From contig NZ_CP048649.1 in the NCBI RefSeq assembly GCF_010669305.1, forward strand, positions 620,001 to 684,000: DNA of 64,000 nucleotides, written 5' to 3'. A model generated the notes under the pieces. That model saw nothing but the letters and a program-made list of their open reading frames with translations. It was not told where the DNA came from and searched no databases. How positions within the stretch are numbered: the first letter of the stretch is position 1; each line of letters starts with the position of its first letter. Of the stretch, positions 24,400 through 34,201 are shown piece by piece. This DNA is from Aminipila butyrica (GTDB lineage: Bacteria; Bacillota; Clostridia; Peptostreptococcales; Anaerovoracaceae). Both the position numbers and the translations under genes were made by a program.

Positions 24400-24759
24400 A
24401 TGACGATAGATCCAATTCAGCCGATGCAGGCTATTTCTACCCTTGCAGATGTTACCAAGATTAAAAAGATTGATGGTAATCAACCGAATATTTCTGGGGT
24501 AGTGGGTACAGAAGGTACCGAATCGGCTCAGGGTGCCAAAATACCATTTAAATCTTTTTTTGAAGATGCCATTCAGGATGTCATCAGTACGGATCAGCAG
24601 GTAAACGTTGATGCGCAGATGCTGGCTACTGGGCAGAGTGACAACTTGCACCAGTACAGCATTGATATTGCAAAAGCCCAGCTATCTATTGACCTATTGG
24701 TGGAAATGAGAAACAAGGCGCTTGATTCGTATAGCGAAATTATGCGTATGAGCGTATAG
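24400..24759 (+). CDS. fliE: Flagellar hook-basal body complex protein FliE
   Basis: 119 residues from ATG 24400, which follows GGAGGGA; the ATG at 24385 lies inside that site. FliE joins the MS ring to the rod. The conserved C-terminal half is clear: FKSFFEDAIQDVISTDQQ then LHQYSIDIAKAQLSIDLLVEMRNKALDSYSEIMRM (read in parts). Position between flgC and fliF is standard. Confidence 0.92.
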   Translation: MTIDPIQPMQAISTLADVTKIKKIDGNQPNISGVVGTEGTESAQGAKIPFKSFFEDAIQDVISTDQQVNVDAQMLATGQSDNLHQYSIDIAKAQLSIDLLVEMRNKALDSYSEIMRMSV

Positions 24760-24781
24760 ATTAGGATAGGGTGGCAGTACA

Positions 24782-26356
24782 TTGCGAGAACGTATATTAG
24801 AACAACTGAAACAAATCCGGGGCAAGCTGGATGAAGTCAATGGTAAGCTTAGCCGAAAGCTGAAGATTATCATCGCTGTGGCAGCGGTGTTGATTATTGC
24901 GGTATCCTTTGCGGTAGCTTTGGCTTTAAATACCACCGAGTATGCGGTGCTTTATACGGGCCTGGAAGAATCAGAAGCCATTGAAATTATCAGCGTATTA
25001 GATACCCAGCAGGTTCAGTACAAGCATGAAGGCAGCGTGCTCTACGTACCTGATGACATGGTGGACAAGGTGAAGGTAGCCCTGGCGGCAGAAGGTTATC
25101 CGAAAAGTGGATTTACCTATGACATATTCAAAGACAACATCGGTCTCATGTCTACGGACTTTGAAAAGTATAAATATGCACAGTTTGAACTGGAAAACCG
25201 CATGGCGGCAACAATTAAGCAGTTTGACGGTGTAAAAGACGCTACAGTAGCTATTGCCATGGCGGAGGAACAGAAATACGTTTTGGAAGAAGATAAGACA
25301 GATTCTTCTGCTTCTGTAACGGTAACCATGAAAAATGGTGAGTCGCCAAGTGCCAAGCAGGTAAAAGGCATTCAGCGGTTAGTGGCCCGAGGTGTGCCAG
25401 GCATGAAGATTGAAAACGTGTCGGTTATTGACGGTAACGGCGTGGAGGTCAGTGCTGATGAGGATCAGACTCAGGAAGGGTCTGCTGCCTTAAAATTGAG
25501 TATTGAAAAAGAAATTGAAAATAATATCAAGTCAAGAGTATTGCACGTATTCCAGCCAGTCTTTGGAGAAGACAATATCCGTGTCAGTGTAAACTGCTCG
25601 GTGGACCTTGACAAGAAGATTAAGGAGATTATCCAATACATACCTTCTCAGGATAACAAGGGCGTACTGTCCAGCTCCACCTCCTCTTATGAGATACAAG
25701 GAGAAGGAGAAGTAACCGCTGGGGTGCCGGGCACGGAAACTAATGCGGATGTTCCGGTCTATCCGGGAGTAACCACAGATGGAAACGACATTTATTTTAA
25801 AGATGATAGAGCTCTGGAATACTTAGTAAGTCAAGTAAAAGAACAGGTTCAGAGTGATTCCGCAGAGTTGACGGATACGACGGTCTCTGTGGCAGTGGAC
25901 AGTGCCAGCTTGACTCCGGCTAAAGCGGGAGAACTGCGGCAAGGGATCGCTATGGCGGCTGGTATCGACCCTGCTTTGGCAGACACGAAGATTGCCATAT
26001 TCAATGCAGATTTCTACGAACCAGAAACCGAACAGGCATCTGGGCTGGCGGCAGCGTTGGACGCCAATCCAGTGCTGAAAGTTGTCATTCCGGCGGTGCT
26101 GGCTTTGCTGATTGCGTTAATTGTGGTGGCGTTGGTCATCATTCGCAAGACCAAAGCGAGAAAACGAGTACAGGAGATGGTAGAGGAGGAAGTGCCGTTG
26201 ATCGAGGAAATCGAAGATTTGGTACGTTTGGACGAGCTGGGCAAGACGAGAGAAGAAGAACTCAAGAGTCAGATACAGGATTTTACCGATCTCAATCCGG
26301 AAATCTCTGCACAGCTGCTTAAGACTTGGTTAAGAGGAGAAGAGGATAATGAGTAA
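24782..26356 (+). CDS. fliF: Flagellar MS-ring protein FliF
   Basis: 524 residues from a TTG at 24782 with AGGGTGG upstream. FliF forms the MS ring in the cytoplasmic membrane, the base on which the rest is built. It has a transmembrane helix near residues 24-48, the ring-building motifs (YAVLYTGLEESEA, YVPDDMVDKVK, ENRMAATIKQFDGV), a second membrane helix near residues 430-455, and a C-terminal tail ending in LLKTWLRGEE that binds FliG. Its stop overlaps fliG by eight bases. Confidence 0.96.
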   Translation: MRERILEQLKQIRGKLDEVNGKLSRKLKIIIAVAAVLIIAVSFAVALALNTTEYAVLYTGLEESEAIEIISVLDTQQVQYKHEGSVLYVPDDMVDKVKVALAAEGYPKSGFTYDIFKDNIGLMSTDFEKYKYAQFELENRMAATIKQFDGVKDATVAIAMAEEQKYVLEEDKTDSSASVTVTMKNGESPSAKQVKGIQRLVARGVPGMKIENVSVIDGNGVEVSADEDQTQEGSAALKLSIEKEIENNIKSRVLHVFQPVFGEDNIRVSVNCSVDLDKKIKEIIQYIPSQDNKGVLSSSTSSYEIQGEGEVTAGVPGTETNADVPVYPGVTTDGNDIYFKDDRALEYLVSQVKEQVQSDSAELTDTTVSVAVDSASLTPAKAGELRQGIAMAAGIDPALADTKIAIFNADFYEPETEQASGLAAALDANPVLKVVIPAVLALLIALIVVALVIIRKTKARKRVQEMVEEEVPLIEEIEDLVRLDELGKTREEELKSQIQDFTDLNPEISAQLLKTWLRGEEDNE

Positions 26357-27362
26357 AGACGGAACTGGACTATCTGCCCAGCAGAGAGCGGCAGCGGTCG
26401 TCATTTCTTTGGGAGCTGAAAGGGCCTCCAAGATTTATAAATTTTTAGGAGAGGAAGATTTGGAAATCCTCACCCTGGAGATTGCTAAACTGAACCATGT
26501 GACCCCTGCTCAGACAGAATCTGCTATGGACGACTTTTATAAGCTCTGCTTAACTCAGAAGGTTATTACAGAAGGGGGCGTAGATTACGCCAAGACCGTG
26601 CTGGAAAAGGCTTTTGGACCGCAGACAGCCACCGCTCTTCTGGAGAGGGTGACCCGCAATTTGAAGACCAGAGCATTTGAATTTATTCGTAAGACGGACA
26701 GCAAGAATCTATTTGCCATCATTCAACACGAACGGCCACAGACGATTGCATTAATCCTGTCTTATGCGAAGCCAGAGCAGGCCTCGGAAATCATTACGGA
26801 GCTGCCAAAAGAAAAACAAGTTCGAGTAGTAGAGTGCATTGCTAGAATGGATAGTGCTTCTCCAGAAACCATCAAAATCGTGGAAAATATCTTGGAGAAA
26901 AAATTTGCTTCCGTTCTTTCCTTGGATTTTGCTCAGGTGGGCGGTGTAGATTATATTGCTGAGGTTATGAACAGCATTGACCGCAGCAATGAAAAGTATA
27001 TCTTTGACGAGCTGAGCAAGAAGGACATTCGCTTGGCAGACGACATTCGAAACAAAATGTTTGTATTCGAAGATATTACCTTACTGGATGACAGAAGTAT
27101 ACAGGAATTCTTGCGCGAAGTTGAGACACAGGATATTGTATACGCCTTGAAGGGCGCCACTCAGGAAGTGGCCAATATGATCTTCTCTAATATGTCCAAC
27201 CGTATGACGGAAACCGTTAAGAGTGAGTTGGAATTCACTTATAACGTTCGTCTGAAGGACGTAGAAGAAGCGCAGCAGAGAATTGTTGGTATCATTAGGC
27301 GTCTGGAAGAGGAAGGCCGCCTGATGATTAATAAGGGCGGAAAGGATGAGATCATTGCGTAA
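26349..27362 (+). CDS. fliG: Flagellar motor switch protein FliG
   Basis: 337 residues, the normal length. The N domain binds FliF, the middle domain holds the EHPQTIALIL-like EHER..PQTIALILSY block near residue 125, and the C domain carries the charged torque helix (VLLDDRSIQEFLREVETQDI, read from the ITLLDDRS segment) that meets the stator. The start overlaps fliF by eight bases, with AAGAGGAGAAG upstream, showing coupled translation. Confidence 0.96.
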   Translation: MSKDGTGLSAQQRAAAVVISLGAERASKIYKFLGEEDLEILTLEIAKLNHVTPAQTESAMDDFYKLCLTQKVITEGGVDYAKTVLEKAFGPQTATALLERVTRNLKTRAFEFIRKTDSKNLFAIIQHERPQTIALILSYAKPEQASEIITELPKEKQVRVVECIARMDSASPETIKIVENILEKKFASVLSLDFAQVGGVDYIAEVMNSIDRSNEKYIFDELSKKDIRLADDIRNKMFVFEDITLLDDRSIQEFLREVETQDIVYALKGATQEVANMIFSNMSNRMTETVKSELEFTYNVRLKDVEEAQQRIVGIIRRLEEEGRLMINKGGKDEIIA

Positions 27363-28845
27363 ATCCTATGAGACCTTGCAGTTGCAAAGCTCCTTGGAAA
27401 TGGCGGAAAAGCGGCTCGAAGAAGCTATCGAAGGGCTAAAGAAGGAAAGCAAGTATCAAAATGCCAGAGAGCGAGAACTTCAGCGAGCTGTAGAAGATGC
27501 TATGTCGGAGGTGAAAAAGGTTGTTCTGCGAGATAAGCAGGACGATGAAGCCGAAGAAGTTAAGGGGATTAAACCTCTTTATGGATTTGGACCGGAGTTT
27601 TCCGGTCGCAGCAAGATTGAAAATACCCTGAAGGACATCGATGAGGAACAAAAAAATCTGGTGGCTAGTATTTTGGGTGAACAAGCTGTGGAAGAAGCAG
27701 AGTTGGCAGCTGAAAGGGCTAAGGCGGAGGACTTTTACGAGGGTTTGCTCAGCGAGGAGTTTCATGATGGATATGAAGCGTTGGACCGAATAGCAAAATG
27801 GAATCAAGGGATAAATGCTAAGCGGACACAATCACCAGAAGAGCAAATTCTAAGCGAGAGTGAAGAATATGAAATGAAGGCCTTTAACGAAAAAAACGTA
27901 TTTGACGATGAGACGTATCAATACGAAGCAGATGACATTATGCCTACGAATTTTTATTTGTCTTCTTTTGACGAAGAAGAATCGGAGGCTATTCAGCCCT
28001 ATGACATAAACGAAGCCTTGGTTTTGGGAGAGGTTATTCCGCCACCCCATGTGGAAGAAGAGCTGTCTGATTTACCGGAACAGGAACTTAGACTGGCGGC
28101 AGCGGAGGAGGTTAATCCACCGGCAGAGGCAGACAATGAATTGTCCCTGCTGGATGAAGCCAAGCTGGAAGAGGAACGGGCGGCCATTTTGGCAGAAGCC
28201 CGTCAACAAGCAGAGGAACTTTTAGAAGAAGCTTTCAGAGACAGAGAGAAAATTTTAATCGATGCTCAAGCAGAGGCGGATCGAATCCTTCAGGAGACGG
28301 TTCAAAAAGCCGAGGAAGAAGCTGCCGAAAAGGGCTATGCTGCAGGCTATGAAAAGGGAAACAACGAAGGCTTCATGGCGGCAGAAAATGCTGTCAACGA
28401 AGCGATGATACAGGAAGCCGCCGAGTTTCGCAAGGAATTGGCGGAGGCTATAGAGGATTTTAATACTCAAAAAGATCGGCTGCTGCAGGAAAATCTGGTG
28501 GACTTGACGGATTTAGCCGTCAATGTGGCAGAAAAGGTCATCAAGATTACGCTGAAGTCTAGTAAAGATGTTGTGACGAAGATGATTGTAGCTGCAGCAG
28601 AAGACTGCCGAGATAAACAGTGGGCTAAGGTTTACATTTCTCACGAAGAAAAAGTCATTGCTATGAACTTGGAGAAAGAACTAATTGATGCGTTGAATCA
28701 GATATCCTCTAACGTGAAAGTGGTGGTCATGGAAGCAGAGCCTTCTGGAACCTGCATCATCGAATCGCCAGACCAGATTGTGGATGCCAGTGTCAACACA
28801 CAGATGGATAATATTCGACAGTTGGTCAGTGACAACAGAAATTAG
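27346..28845 (+). CDS. fliH: Flagellar assembly protein FliH with a long acidic N-terminal extension
   Basis: 499 residues, about twice the usual size. The C-terminal 230 residues are FliH: a long coiled coil (EERAAILAEARQQAEEL...), the G..xG motif region AAGYEKGNNEGF, and the export-ATPase-binding end (SGTCIIESPDQIVDASV). The first 260 residues are acidic and glutamate-rich with no domain I recognise. FliH holds FliI at the export gate. ATG 27346 overlaps fliG; a TTG at 27355, with AAGGATGAG better spaced, is a real alternative. Confidence 0.88.
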   Translation: MRSLRKSYETLQLQSSLEMAEKRLEEAIEGLKKESKYQNARERELQRAVEDAMSEVKKVVLRDKQDDEAEEVKGIKPLYGFGPEFSGRSKIENTLKDIDEEQKNLVASILGEQAVEEAELAAERAKAEDFYEGLLSEEFHDGYEALDRIAKWNQGINAKRTQSPEEQILSESEEYEMKAFNEKNVFDDETYQYEADDIMPTNFYLSSFDEEESEAIQPYDINEALVLGEVIPPPHVEEELSDLPEQELRLAAAEEVNPPAEADNELSLLDEAKLEEERAAILAEARQQAEELLEEAFRDREKILIDAQAEADRILQETVQKAEEEAAEKGYAAGYEKGNNEGFMAAENAVNEAMIQEAAEFRKELAEAIEDFNTQKDRLLQENLVDLTDLAVNVAEKVIKITLKSSKDVVTKMIVAAAEDCRDKQWAKVYISHEEKVIAMNLEKELIDALNQISSNVKVVVMEAEPSGTCIIESPDQIVDASVNTQMDNIRQLVSDNRN

Positions 28846-28857
28846 GAGGAAACAACC

Positions 28858-30162
28858 TTGCGTTTACAGGAATTATCGGAGCTTATAAAAAATTCGGAAA
28901 CCTCCGAGCACATTGGCAAGATTGAAAATATCGTTGGTATGAGCATAGAGGCTTCAGGCATCAAAGCGAGTATTGGCGACATCAATGTGATTACCTCTAA
29001 GGATGGCAAGCGCAAGGTTAAATCGGAGGTAGTAGGCTTTAAAGGTGAGAAGACCATCCTGATGCCCTATGATTTTATTGAAGGCATGGGCTCTGGCGAT
29101 TTTGTCCGGAGCACGAAAAGGCGCCTGCGCATTCCGGTGGGTGATTTCTTATGTGGGCGGACCATTAACGCTATGGGGGAGCCTATAGATGGCTTGGGTC
29201 CTGTCGACCAATCGGTCATGTGCAGCGTTGAGAATAATTACATCAACCCCTTGAGCAGACCACCTATCGTGGAGCGGATTCATTTCGGTATTAAAGCGTT
29301 AGATGGATTTCTCACGGTAGGAAAAGGTCAGCGTATTGGTATATTCGCTGGTAGTGGCGTGGGCAAGAGTACTTTGTTAGGGATGATTGCCAAACAGGCC
29401 TCAGCAGATATTAATGTTATCGCTTTAGTAGGGGAACGAGGCCGAGAGGTAAAGGAATTTATTGAACGAGACTTAGGCCCGGAGGGCATGGCTCGTTCTG
29501 TGCTGGTGGTGGCAACCTCTGATCAGCCTGCGGTACAGCGGGCCAAGTGCCCGATTGTGGCCACAGCCATTGCGGAATATTTCAAGGATCAGGGAAAGGA
29601 TGTGCTGCTGATGATGGATTCCCTAACCCGTTTTGCTATGGCACAGCGGGAAATCGGCCTAGCGGTAGGAGAACCTCCTGTGGCTAGAGGCTATACGCCT
29701 TCCATCTACGCGGAGATGCCTAAGCTCCTAGAACGGAGCGGGAACTTTGAAAACGGATCCATTACAGGAATATACACGGTTCTGGTAGAGGGAGATGATA
29801 CCAACGAACCCATTGCCGACACCGTGCGAGGTATTTTGGATGGGCATGTGATTCTCTCCAGAAAGCTGGCAGCTCGGAATCACTTCCCAGCCATTGAGAT
29901 TGGTGGCAGCATCTCTCGACTGATGGCAGCTATTGTAGATGAAAACCACAAGGCGATGGCTTCAAAGCTGCGGGATATGTTGGCGGTATACGAAGAAAAT
30001 GCGGACTTGATTTCTATTGGGGCCTATAAAGCTGGGGCCAACGCTAAACTAGATACAGCGGTGGCCAAAATTGATGGGATTAACAACTTTTTAAAGCAGA
30101 AAACCAGCGAATTTTTTACCTACGATGAGGAACTGGAGGGAATGACTAGAATTTTGGAATAA
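28858..30162 (+). CDS. fliI: Flagellum-specific ATPase FliI
   Basis: 434 residues from a TTG start at 28858 behind AGGAGGAAAC. FliI is the hexameric ATPase that powers or aids type III export of flagellar parts. The Walker A, GSGVGKST, lies near residue 165, the Walker B, VLLMMDSLTRFAMAQRE, near residue 250, and GERGREVKEFIE near residue 193 is the family's catalytic-glutamate block. Order fliH-fliI-fliJ is standard. Confidence 0.97.
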   Translation: MRLQELSELIKNSETSEHIGKIENIVGMSIEASGIKASIGDINVITSKDGKRKVKSEVVGFKGEKTILMPYDFIEGMGSGDFVRSTKRRLRIPVGDFLCGRTINAMGEPIDGLGPVDQSVMCSVENNYINPLSRPPIVERIHFGIKALDGFLTVGKGQRIGIFAGSGVGKSTLLGMIAKQASADINVIALVGERGREVKEFIERDLGPEGMARSVLVVATSDQPAVQRAKCPIVATAIAEYFKDQGKDVLLMMDSLTRFAMAQREIGLAVGEPPVARGYTPSIYAEMPKLLERSGNFENGSITGIYTVLVEGDDTNEPIADTVRGILDGHVILSRKLAARNHFPAIEIGGSISRLMAAIVDENHKAMASKLRDMLAVYEENADLISIGAYKAGANAKLDTAVAKIDGINNFLKQKTSEFFTYDEELEGMTRILE

Positions 30163-30202
30163 GCGTTGAAAAATTAGGGAAAAAGGTATAAAATAAGATA
30201 TC

Positions 30203-30646
30203 ATGGCGAAGTTTAAGTTTTCTTTAAAATCAGTAGAAAAATATAGAAATATTACGTTGGACGAAGCCAAGGCGCACTATGCTAAAGCGGTAGCTGATGT
30301 GGGCCGCCAAGAGCAGGTTATCTCAAAGATTAACGAGGAAATTGCCAATATAAACAGGGAACTCAATGAAAAAAACAGCCAAGGGATTACGATTCTGGAG
30401 TACCAGGGATACAAGGTTTATATAAAGATTCAGGAAAACAACTTGAAAAATGAAGAAGAAAAGTTGAAAGGCCTGAAGAAAATTGAGAACAGGCGGAGGC
30501 GAGAGCTGATTACAGCTAAGACCGATGTTATGTCTATCGAAAAGCTCCGAGAAAAGCGCTTTGAGGAACATAGGAAGGAAGAGGGCAAGAAGGAAGCGCT
30601 GGCCACGGAGGAGTTCATTTCAAATCAGTTATCTAGCCGCAAATAG
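30203..30646 (+). CDS. fliJ: Flagellar export chaperone FliJ
   Basis: 147 residues. Almost the whole protein is a charged coiled coil, with Phe/Lys-rich start (AKFKFSLKSVEKYRNI) typical of FliJ. It sits in the centre of the FliI ring and helps dock substrates. Identity rests on length, coiled-coil pattern and position right after fliI, because FliJ sequences diverge quickly. A small GAGCCTT/AAGGCTC hairpin (30661-30680) follows. Confidence 0.85.
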   Translation: MAKFKFSLKSVEKYRNITLDEAKAHYAKAVADVGRQEQVISKINEEIANINRELNEKNSQGITILEYQGYKVYIKIQENNLKNEEEKLKGLKKIENRRRRELITAKTDVMSIEKLREKRFEEHRKEEGKKEALATEEFISNQLSSRK

Positions 30647-30729
30647 CGGTTTGATATATAGAGCCTTTTTCTCAAGGCTCAACAAAAATCATAGAACCTT
30701 TAAAACTAAATAAGAAAGGAGGTCCTTGA

Positions 30730-31947
30730 ATGAATGCAGGAGTGTATTTTCAAACCATGAACAGCAGTCCTACAGCAAAGATTGCGAGCAGCGGAAGTGC
30801 GCAGATGTCTTCTGGAAACAAGTACTCAGGCGAATCTTTTAAAAAAGAGATGGACAAGGCTTTTGACAAACAGCCGAGCAGAGCCGGAGAGTTGGAGAAG
30901 GGACATGCGGCGGACAAACGCAATGACAAGGTACAGCAGAAGGAAGAACCACAGAAGCCTGAAGTGGAAGAGGTGACGCCAAAGCAGGAAAGCCCTCAGG
31001 AGGAGGTGTCTCCGCCCGCGGAGGTTTTGGCAGCAGTTCAGATGCAACAGACCATTGCTCCGGTTTCTCAGCCAGTTTTGACTATGGCTCAGCCGGATCA
31101 GGAACTTCAGTCCAAAGCTGGCATGGTGGCGGCAACTGCGGATTCCAGCGATTTGCTGATGAAGGAGGCCGATAGCACCACGTCCCAGTCCAATGCAGGA
31201 GAAAAAGGGGAGATTAAACTGCCGTTTCAGAACAGTGCTGATTTAGTGAAATCCGCTATGCTGCAAAACAGCAAAGAAGGAACACAGGAGGGACTGGCTC
31301 AGCGATTTGCTGAAAATCTGAACCAGGAGCAGTTGAATCCATTGCAGGACATGCAAGAAGAGACGGAAGTACAGAAAGTTCCAACCTTCCAGTCAGCGGA
31401 TACGGCTACCGATGAAACCGGTACCGACGCCAGCGAGCAAGTACTAGAAAACTTGCTTTTGAAAAACAATCAGCTGGACCCGGCTAAGGTAAACATCAAA
31501 GTGGCAGAAGCACCAGTTGATACCACCAGAGCAGATGCAGCACAGCAGCTTGCAGACAAGATTACTTACAAGCTCAGTCAAGGTAAGCAGGAGTTTGATT
31601 TGGAGCTGAATCCGAGGAACTTAGGCAAGGTCAATATCAAAATGATATTCCAAAATGGCACAGCTGAACTGATTATGACTACATCCAATGCTAAAGCTCA
31701 TCAACTGCTGGCATCCCATGCTGATACGCTGAGAAGCATCTTAGAGGCCAATACGGGACTGGATAGCACGATTAACCTGAAAGAAGCGGAGAGCAACGAC
31801 GGTCAGTTTGATCGAGATAATTTCCAGCAGCAGAAGGAAAATCAGCAGCAACAGCAAGAACAGCAGAAAAAGACTGCAACAGAAGGCTTATCCTTTGTAG
31901 ATCGGTTGAGACTAGGTCTAGTAGAGGATATGGAAGAAGCCGTTTAA
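30730..31947 (+). CDS. fliK: Flagellar hook-length control protein FliK
   Basis: 405 residues from an ATG preceded by AAGGAGGTCC. The N-terminal two thirds is Gln/Glu/Pro/Ala-rich and low in structure, suited to an exported molecular ruler. The C-terminal Flg_hook domain (about residues 270-350) has the conserved FDLELNPRNLGKVNIKM block. A Gln-rich run follows, with a short conserved-looking end. FliK measures hook length and triggers the switch of the FlhB export gate. Order fliJ-fliK-flgD is standard. Confidence 0.88.
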   Translation: MNAGVYFQTMNSSPTAKIASSGSAQMSSGNKYSGESFKKEMDKAFDKQPSRAGELEKGHAADKRNDKVQQKEEPQKPEVEEVTPKQESPQEEVSPPAEVLAAVQMQQTIAPVSQPVLTMAQPDQELQSKAGMVAATADSSDLLMKEADSTTSQSNAGEKGEIKLPFQNSADLVKSAMLQNSKEGTQEGLAQRFAENLNQEQLNPLQDMQEETEVQKVPTFQSADTATDETGTDASEQVLENLLLKNNQLDPAKVNIKVAEAPVDTTRADAAQQLADKITYKLSQGKQEFDLELNPRNLGKVNIKMIFQNGTAELIMTTSNAKAHQLLASHADTLRSILEANTGLDSTINLKEAESNDGQFDRDNFQQQKENQQQQQEQQKKTATEGLSFVDRLRLGLVEDMEEAV

Positions 31948-31963
31948 GAAAGGAGGAACAAAC

Positions 31964-32524
31964 TTGGCAGATACAACTATCAATGATCAAATACTAAAGT
32001 CCTTAAAGTCGTTGACTGCCGATAAGAGCGCCAGCAAATCCCTTCAGAGCAATATTGACTTGCAGACGGTAAATTGGCTGAACCTTTTAGTGGCCCAACT
32101 GAAAAACCAGGATATGTATAATCAGACCGACAATGCGGAGATGATGAACCAAATGGCACAGTATTCCCAGATACAAGCGACACAAAGCATGGTAGACATG
32201 CAGGAAGACTTGTATGCCATGAACACCACATCCTATGCAACATCCCTTTTGGGGCAAAATGTGACTGCCGCATCCATTGAGACTACTACCGATTCCACAG
32301 GAAAGACAGAAAAGCTGGTCACCACCGTAGGGACGGTAACCGGGGTAACCTTGTTTGAAGGAGAACCTGTTGTCTATATCGGAGATAAAGCTTTTTCTCT
32401 AAGCCAAATCATGATTGTAGGGAAAGTGGAAACCGGTAAGGAAACCGACAACGGTGGAGACACAGACACAGATCCCGATACGGATGACAATAAAGATGAT
32501 GGTGCTGTGAACGGGGGCGAATAA
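31964..32524 (+). CDS. flgD: Flagellar hook capping protein FlgD
   Basis: 186 residues from a TTG at 31964 behind AAAGGAGGAAC. FlgD caps the growing hook. The conserved N-terminal block (WLNLLVAQLKNQDMYNQ and MAQYSQIQATQSM) is clear, at about residues 28-70. The C-terminal part is short and ends in a very acidic tail (DNGGDTDTDPDTDDNKDDG), so the FlgD Ig-like domain of larger homologues appears reduced. Short forms are common in Clostridia. Confidence 0.9.
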   Translation: MADTTINDQILKSLKSLTADKSASKSLQSNIDLQTVNWLNLLVAQLKNQDMYNQTDNAEMMNQMAQYSQIQATQSMVDMQEDLYAMNTTSYATSLLGQNVTAASIETTTDSTGKTEKLVTTVGTVTGVTLFEGEPVVYIGDKAFSLSQIMIVGKVETGKETDNGGDTDTDPDTDDNKDDGAVNGGE

Positions 32525-32569
32525 GGTTTAACAAGCCATAGATCAATCTGATAGAAAAGGAGGTGCAAC

Positions 32570-32998
32570 ATGGCAGACATTAAAGTTGGGACGAACTATC
32601 AGAATATTAATCAGCTAGTAGGCAGCAGGAATGTGAATAACCCAGGGCAGGTGACACAAAATACTGGCGTAACTAAAATTGGCGCAGATTTTGGTACTCT
32701 TTTGCAGGAACAGCTGGATAAGAACAGCGGAGCTGATAAACGACAAGGTATTCAATTTTCTAAGCATGCTCAGGAACGAGTGCTTCAACGAGGCATTGAA
32801 TTGACCCCAGAGCTGATGGACGACTTAAACTCAGCAGTGAAAAAAGCAGATGCCAAGGGGGCTAAAGACGTGGTTATTTTCGATTCACTAAACGCCTTTA
32901 TCGTCAATGTACCAAACAAAACAGTAGTGACCACTATGAGCGGCAACGAGATGCGAGATAATGTGTTCACGAACATCGACGGGGCAGTAATACTGTAA
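32570..32998 (+). CDS. Flagellar operon protein of the TIGR02530 family
   Basis: 142 residues behind AAAAGGAGGTGC. The C-terminal 90 residues match the small flagellar operon family found between flgD and flgE in Firmicutes: FSKHAQERVLQRGIELTPEL, then AFIVNVPNKTVVTTM, then VFTNIDGAVIL at the end. No clear biochemical function is established; a role in hook assembly is inferred from its place between the hook cap and hook genes. Confidence 0.85.
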   Translation: MADIKVGTNYQNINQLVGSRNVNNPGQVTQNTGVTKIGADFGTLLQEQLDKNSGADKRQGIQFSKHAQERVLQRGIELTPELMDDLNSAVKKADAKGAKDVVIFDSLNAFIVNVPNKTVVTTMSGNEMRDNVFTNIDGAVIL

Positions 32999-33081
32999 AT
33001 CGTCAATAGACAATTTAATAAAATGAAATAACTTATTGAAATAAACCGTGACAAAATAACTGGACCATTTATGGAGGTTAT

Positions 33082-33105
33082 GAAATCTGTGGACTGACAG
33101 ATTTC
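33082..33105 (+). promoter_or_regulatory. Leader hairpin before flgE
   Basis: GAAATCTGT/ACAGATTTC, a perfect 9-bp stem with a GGACTG loop, flanked by GAGG and CCTC that could extend it. It lies 27 bp before the flgE start in a 133-bp gap with no ORF. The GGA in the loop could bind CsrA. Confidence 0.4.
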
Positions 33106-33131
33106 CTCACGGCACTGAAAGGAGAAAATAA

Positions 33132-34133
33132 ATGGTTAAATCAATGTTCGCTGCGGTAGCAGGTCTGCGGGCTCATCAGGCTAAAATGGACGTTATCGGC
33201 AACAATATTGCCAACGTAAACACGTACGGTTACAAAGCAGCCAGAGCTACTTTCCGTGATGTATTCTACGCTACGTCCAGCGGTGCAGGCAACGCTGGTA
33301 CCGTGTACGGCGGTACCAACCCTTCCCAAGTGGGTTACGGATCTAAGCTAGGCTCTATCGATTCCCTGATGACCAGTGGTGGTACAGCTACTACCGACAG
33401 CCCTCTGGACTGCATGATTGTAGGCAACGGTTTCTTTCTGGTTGGACAGATGCCGGAAGAAGCTGCTGGGGTGAGAGAAGGAATCGATGTGGAAAGCGGT
33501 TATGAGGATGATGGTTCGAAGAAAGATAATGCGAAGCTGGGTGAAGTAGATCAGACAAAAGTCAGTGCTTTAAGCCTTACCCGCGTGGGCATTTTCAACT
33601 TTGACGGTGACGGCAACTTAGTAGATTCCAACGGCCGTCTGGTATATGGATTTGCCAGCGAATATAAGACCGATGGCGGCACAGACGGTAAAACAGCGGG
33701 CTACGAATTAAATATGAATGAGATTACAGCTATTCGGCTGCCGAATGCCAGCACAGAGGCAGGGACATACGAGCCTATGACCTTGAAGAAAATTACGGTT
33801 GGCCAAGACGGCGGCATAACTGGTACCAACGATAAAGGGGAATCCATCTTGATTGCCAAGATTGCCATCGCCAATGTACCGAACCCAAATGCGCTGGAAA
33901 GAGGAGAAAACTCTTACTACACCGCTAAAGCCAACACGGGCACGATTACGGTTAACCCGTCAGGACAGAACTCTACTGGTGAGATTCAGTCAGGTTGTCT
34001 GGAAATGTCCAACGTGGACTTGTCCAGAGAATTCACAGATATGATTACCACAGAGAGAGGCTTTCAAGCCAACACAAGAATTATCACTGTGACAGACTCC
34101 ATGCTGGAAGAGTTGGTAAACTTAAAGAGATAA
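33132..34133 (+). CDS. flgE: Flagellar hook protein FlgE
   Basis: 333 residues behind AAAGGAG. FlgE polymerises into the hook. The N terminus has the axial-protein helix (MVKSMFAAVAGLRAHQAKMD) and the motif VIGNNIANVNTYGYK; the C terminus has GCLEMSNVDLSREFTDMI and GFQANTRIITVTDSMLEEL. The middle is a compact hook domain, so the protein is on the short side (many FlgE exceed 400) but complete. Position after flgD is standard. Confidence 0.93.
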   Translation: MVKSMFAAVAGLRAHQAKMDVIGNNIANVNTYGYKAARATFRDVFYATSSGAGNAGTVYGGTNPSQVGYGSKLGSIDSLMTSGGTATTDSPLDCMIVGNGFFLVGQMPEEAAGVREGIDVESGYEDDGSKKDNAKLGEVDQTKVSALSLTRVGIFNFDGDGNLVDSNGRLVYGFASEYKTDGGTDGKTAGYELNMNEITAIRLPNASTEAGTYEPMTLKKITVGQDGGITGTNDKGESILIAKIAIANVPNPNALERGENSYYTAKANTGTITVNPSGQNSTGEIQSGCLEMSNVDLSREFTDMITTERGFQANTRIITVTDSMLEELVNLKR

Positions 34134-34169
34134 AGAACACACAAAAGCGTATAAGGTAATATAATATGA

Positions 34170-34201
34170 GGTATGGAGGAGCTGGCGAGGCCCTCCATAC
34201 C
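34170..34201 (+). promoter_or_regulatory. Hairpin between flgE and flbD
   Basis: GGTATGGAGG (34170-34179) and CCTCCATACC (34192-34201) form a perfect 10-bp stem that buries a GGAGG sequence. It ends about 20 bp before flbD. It could limit ribosome access or mark a processing point. Confidence 0.45.
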
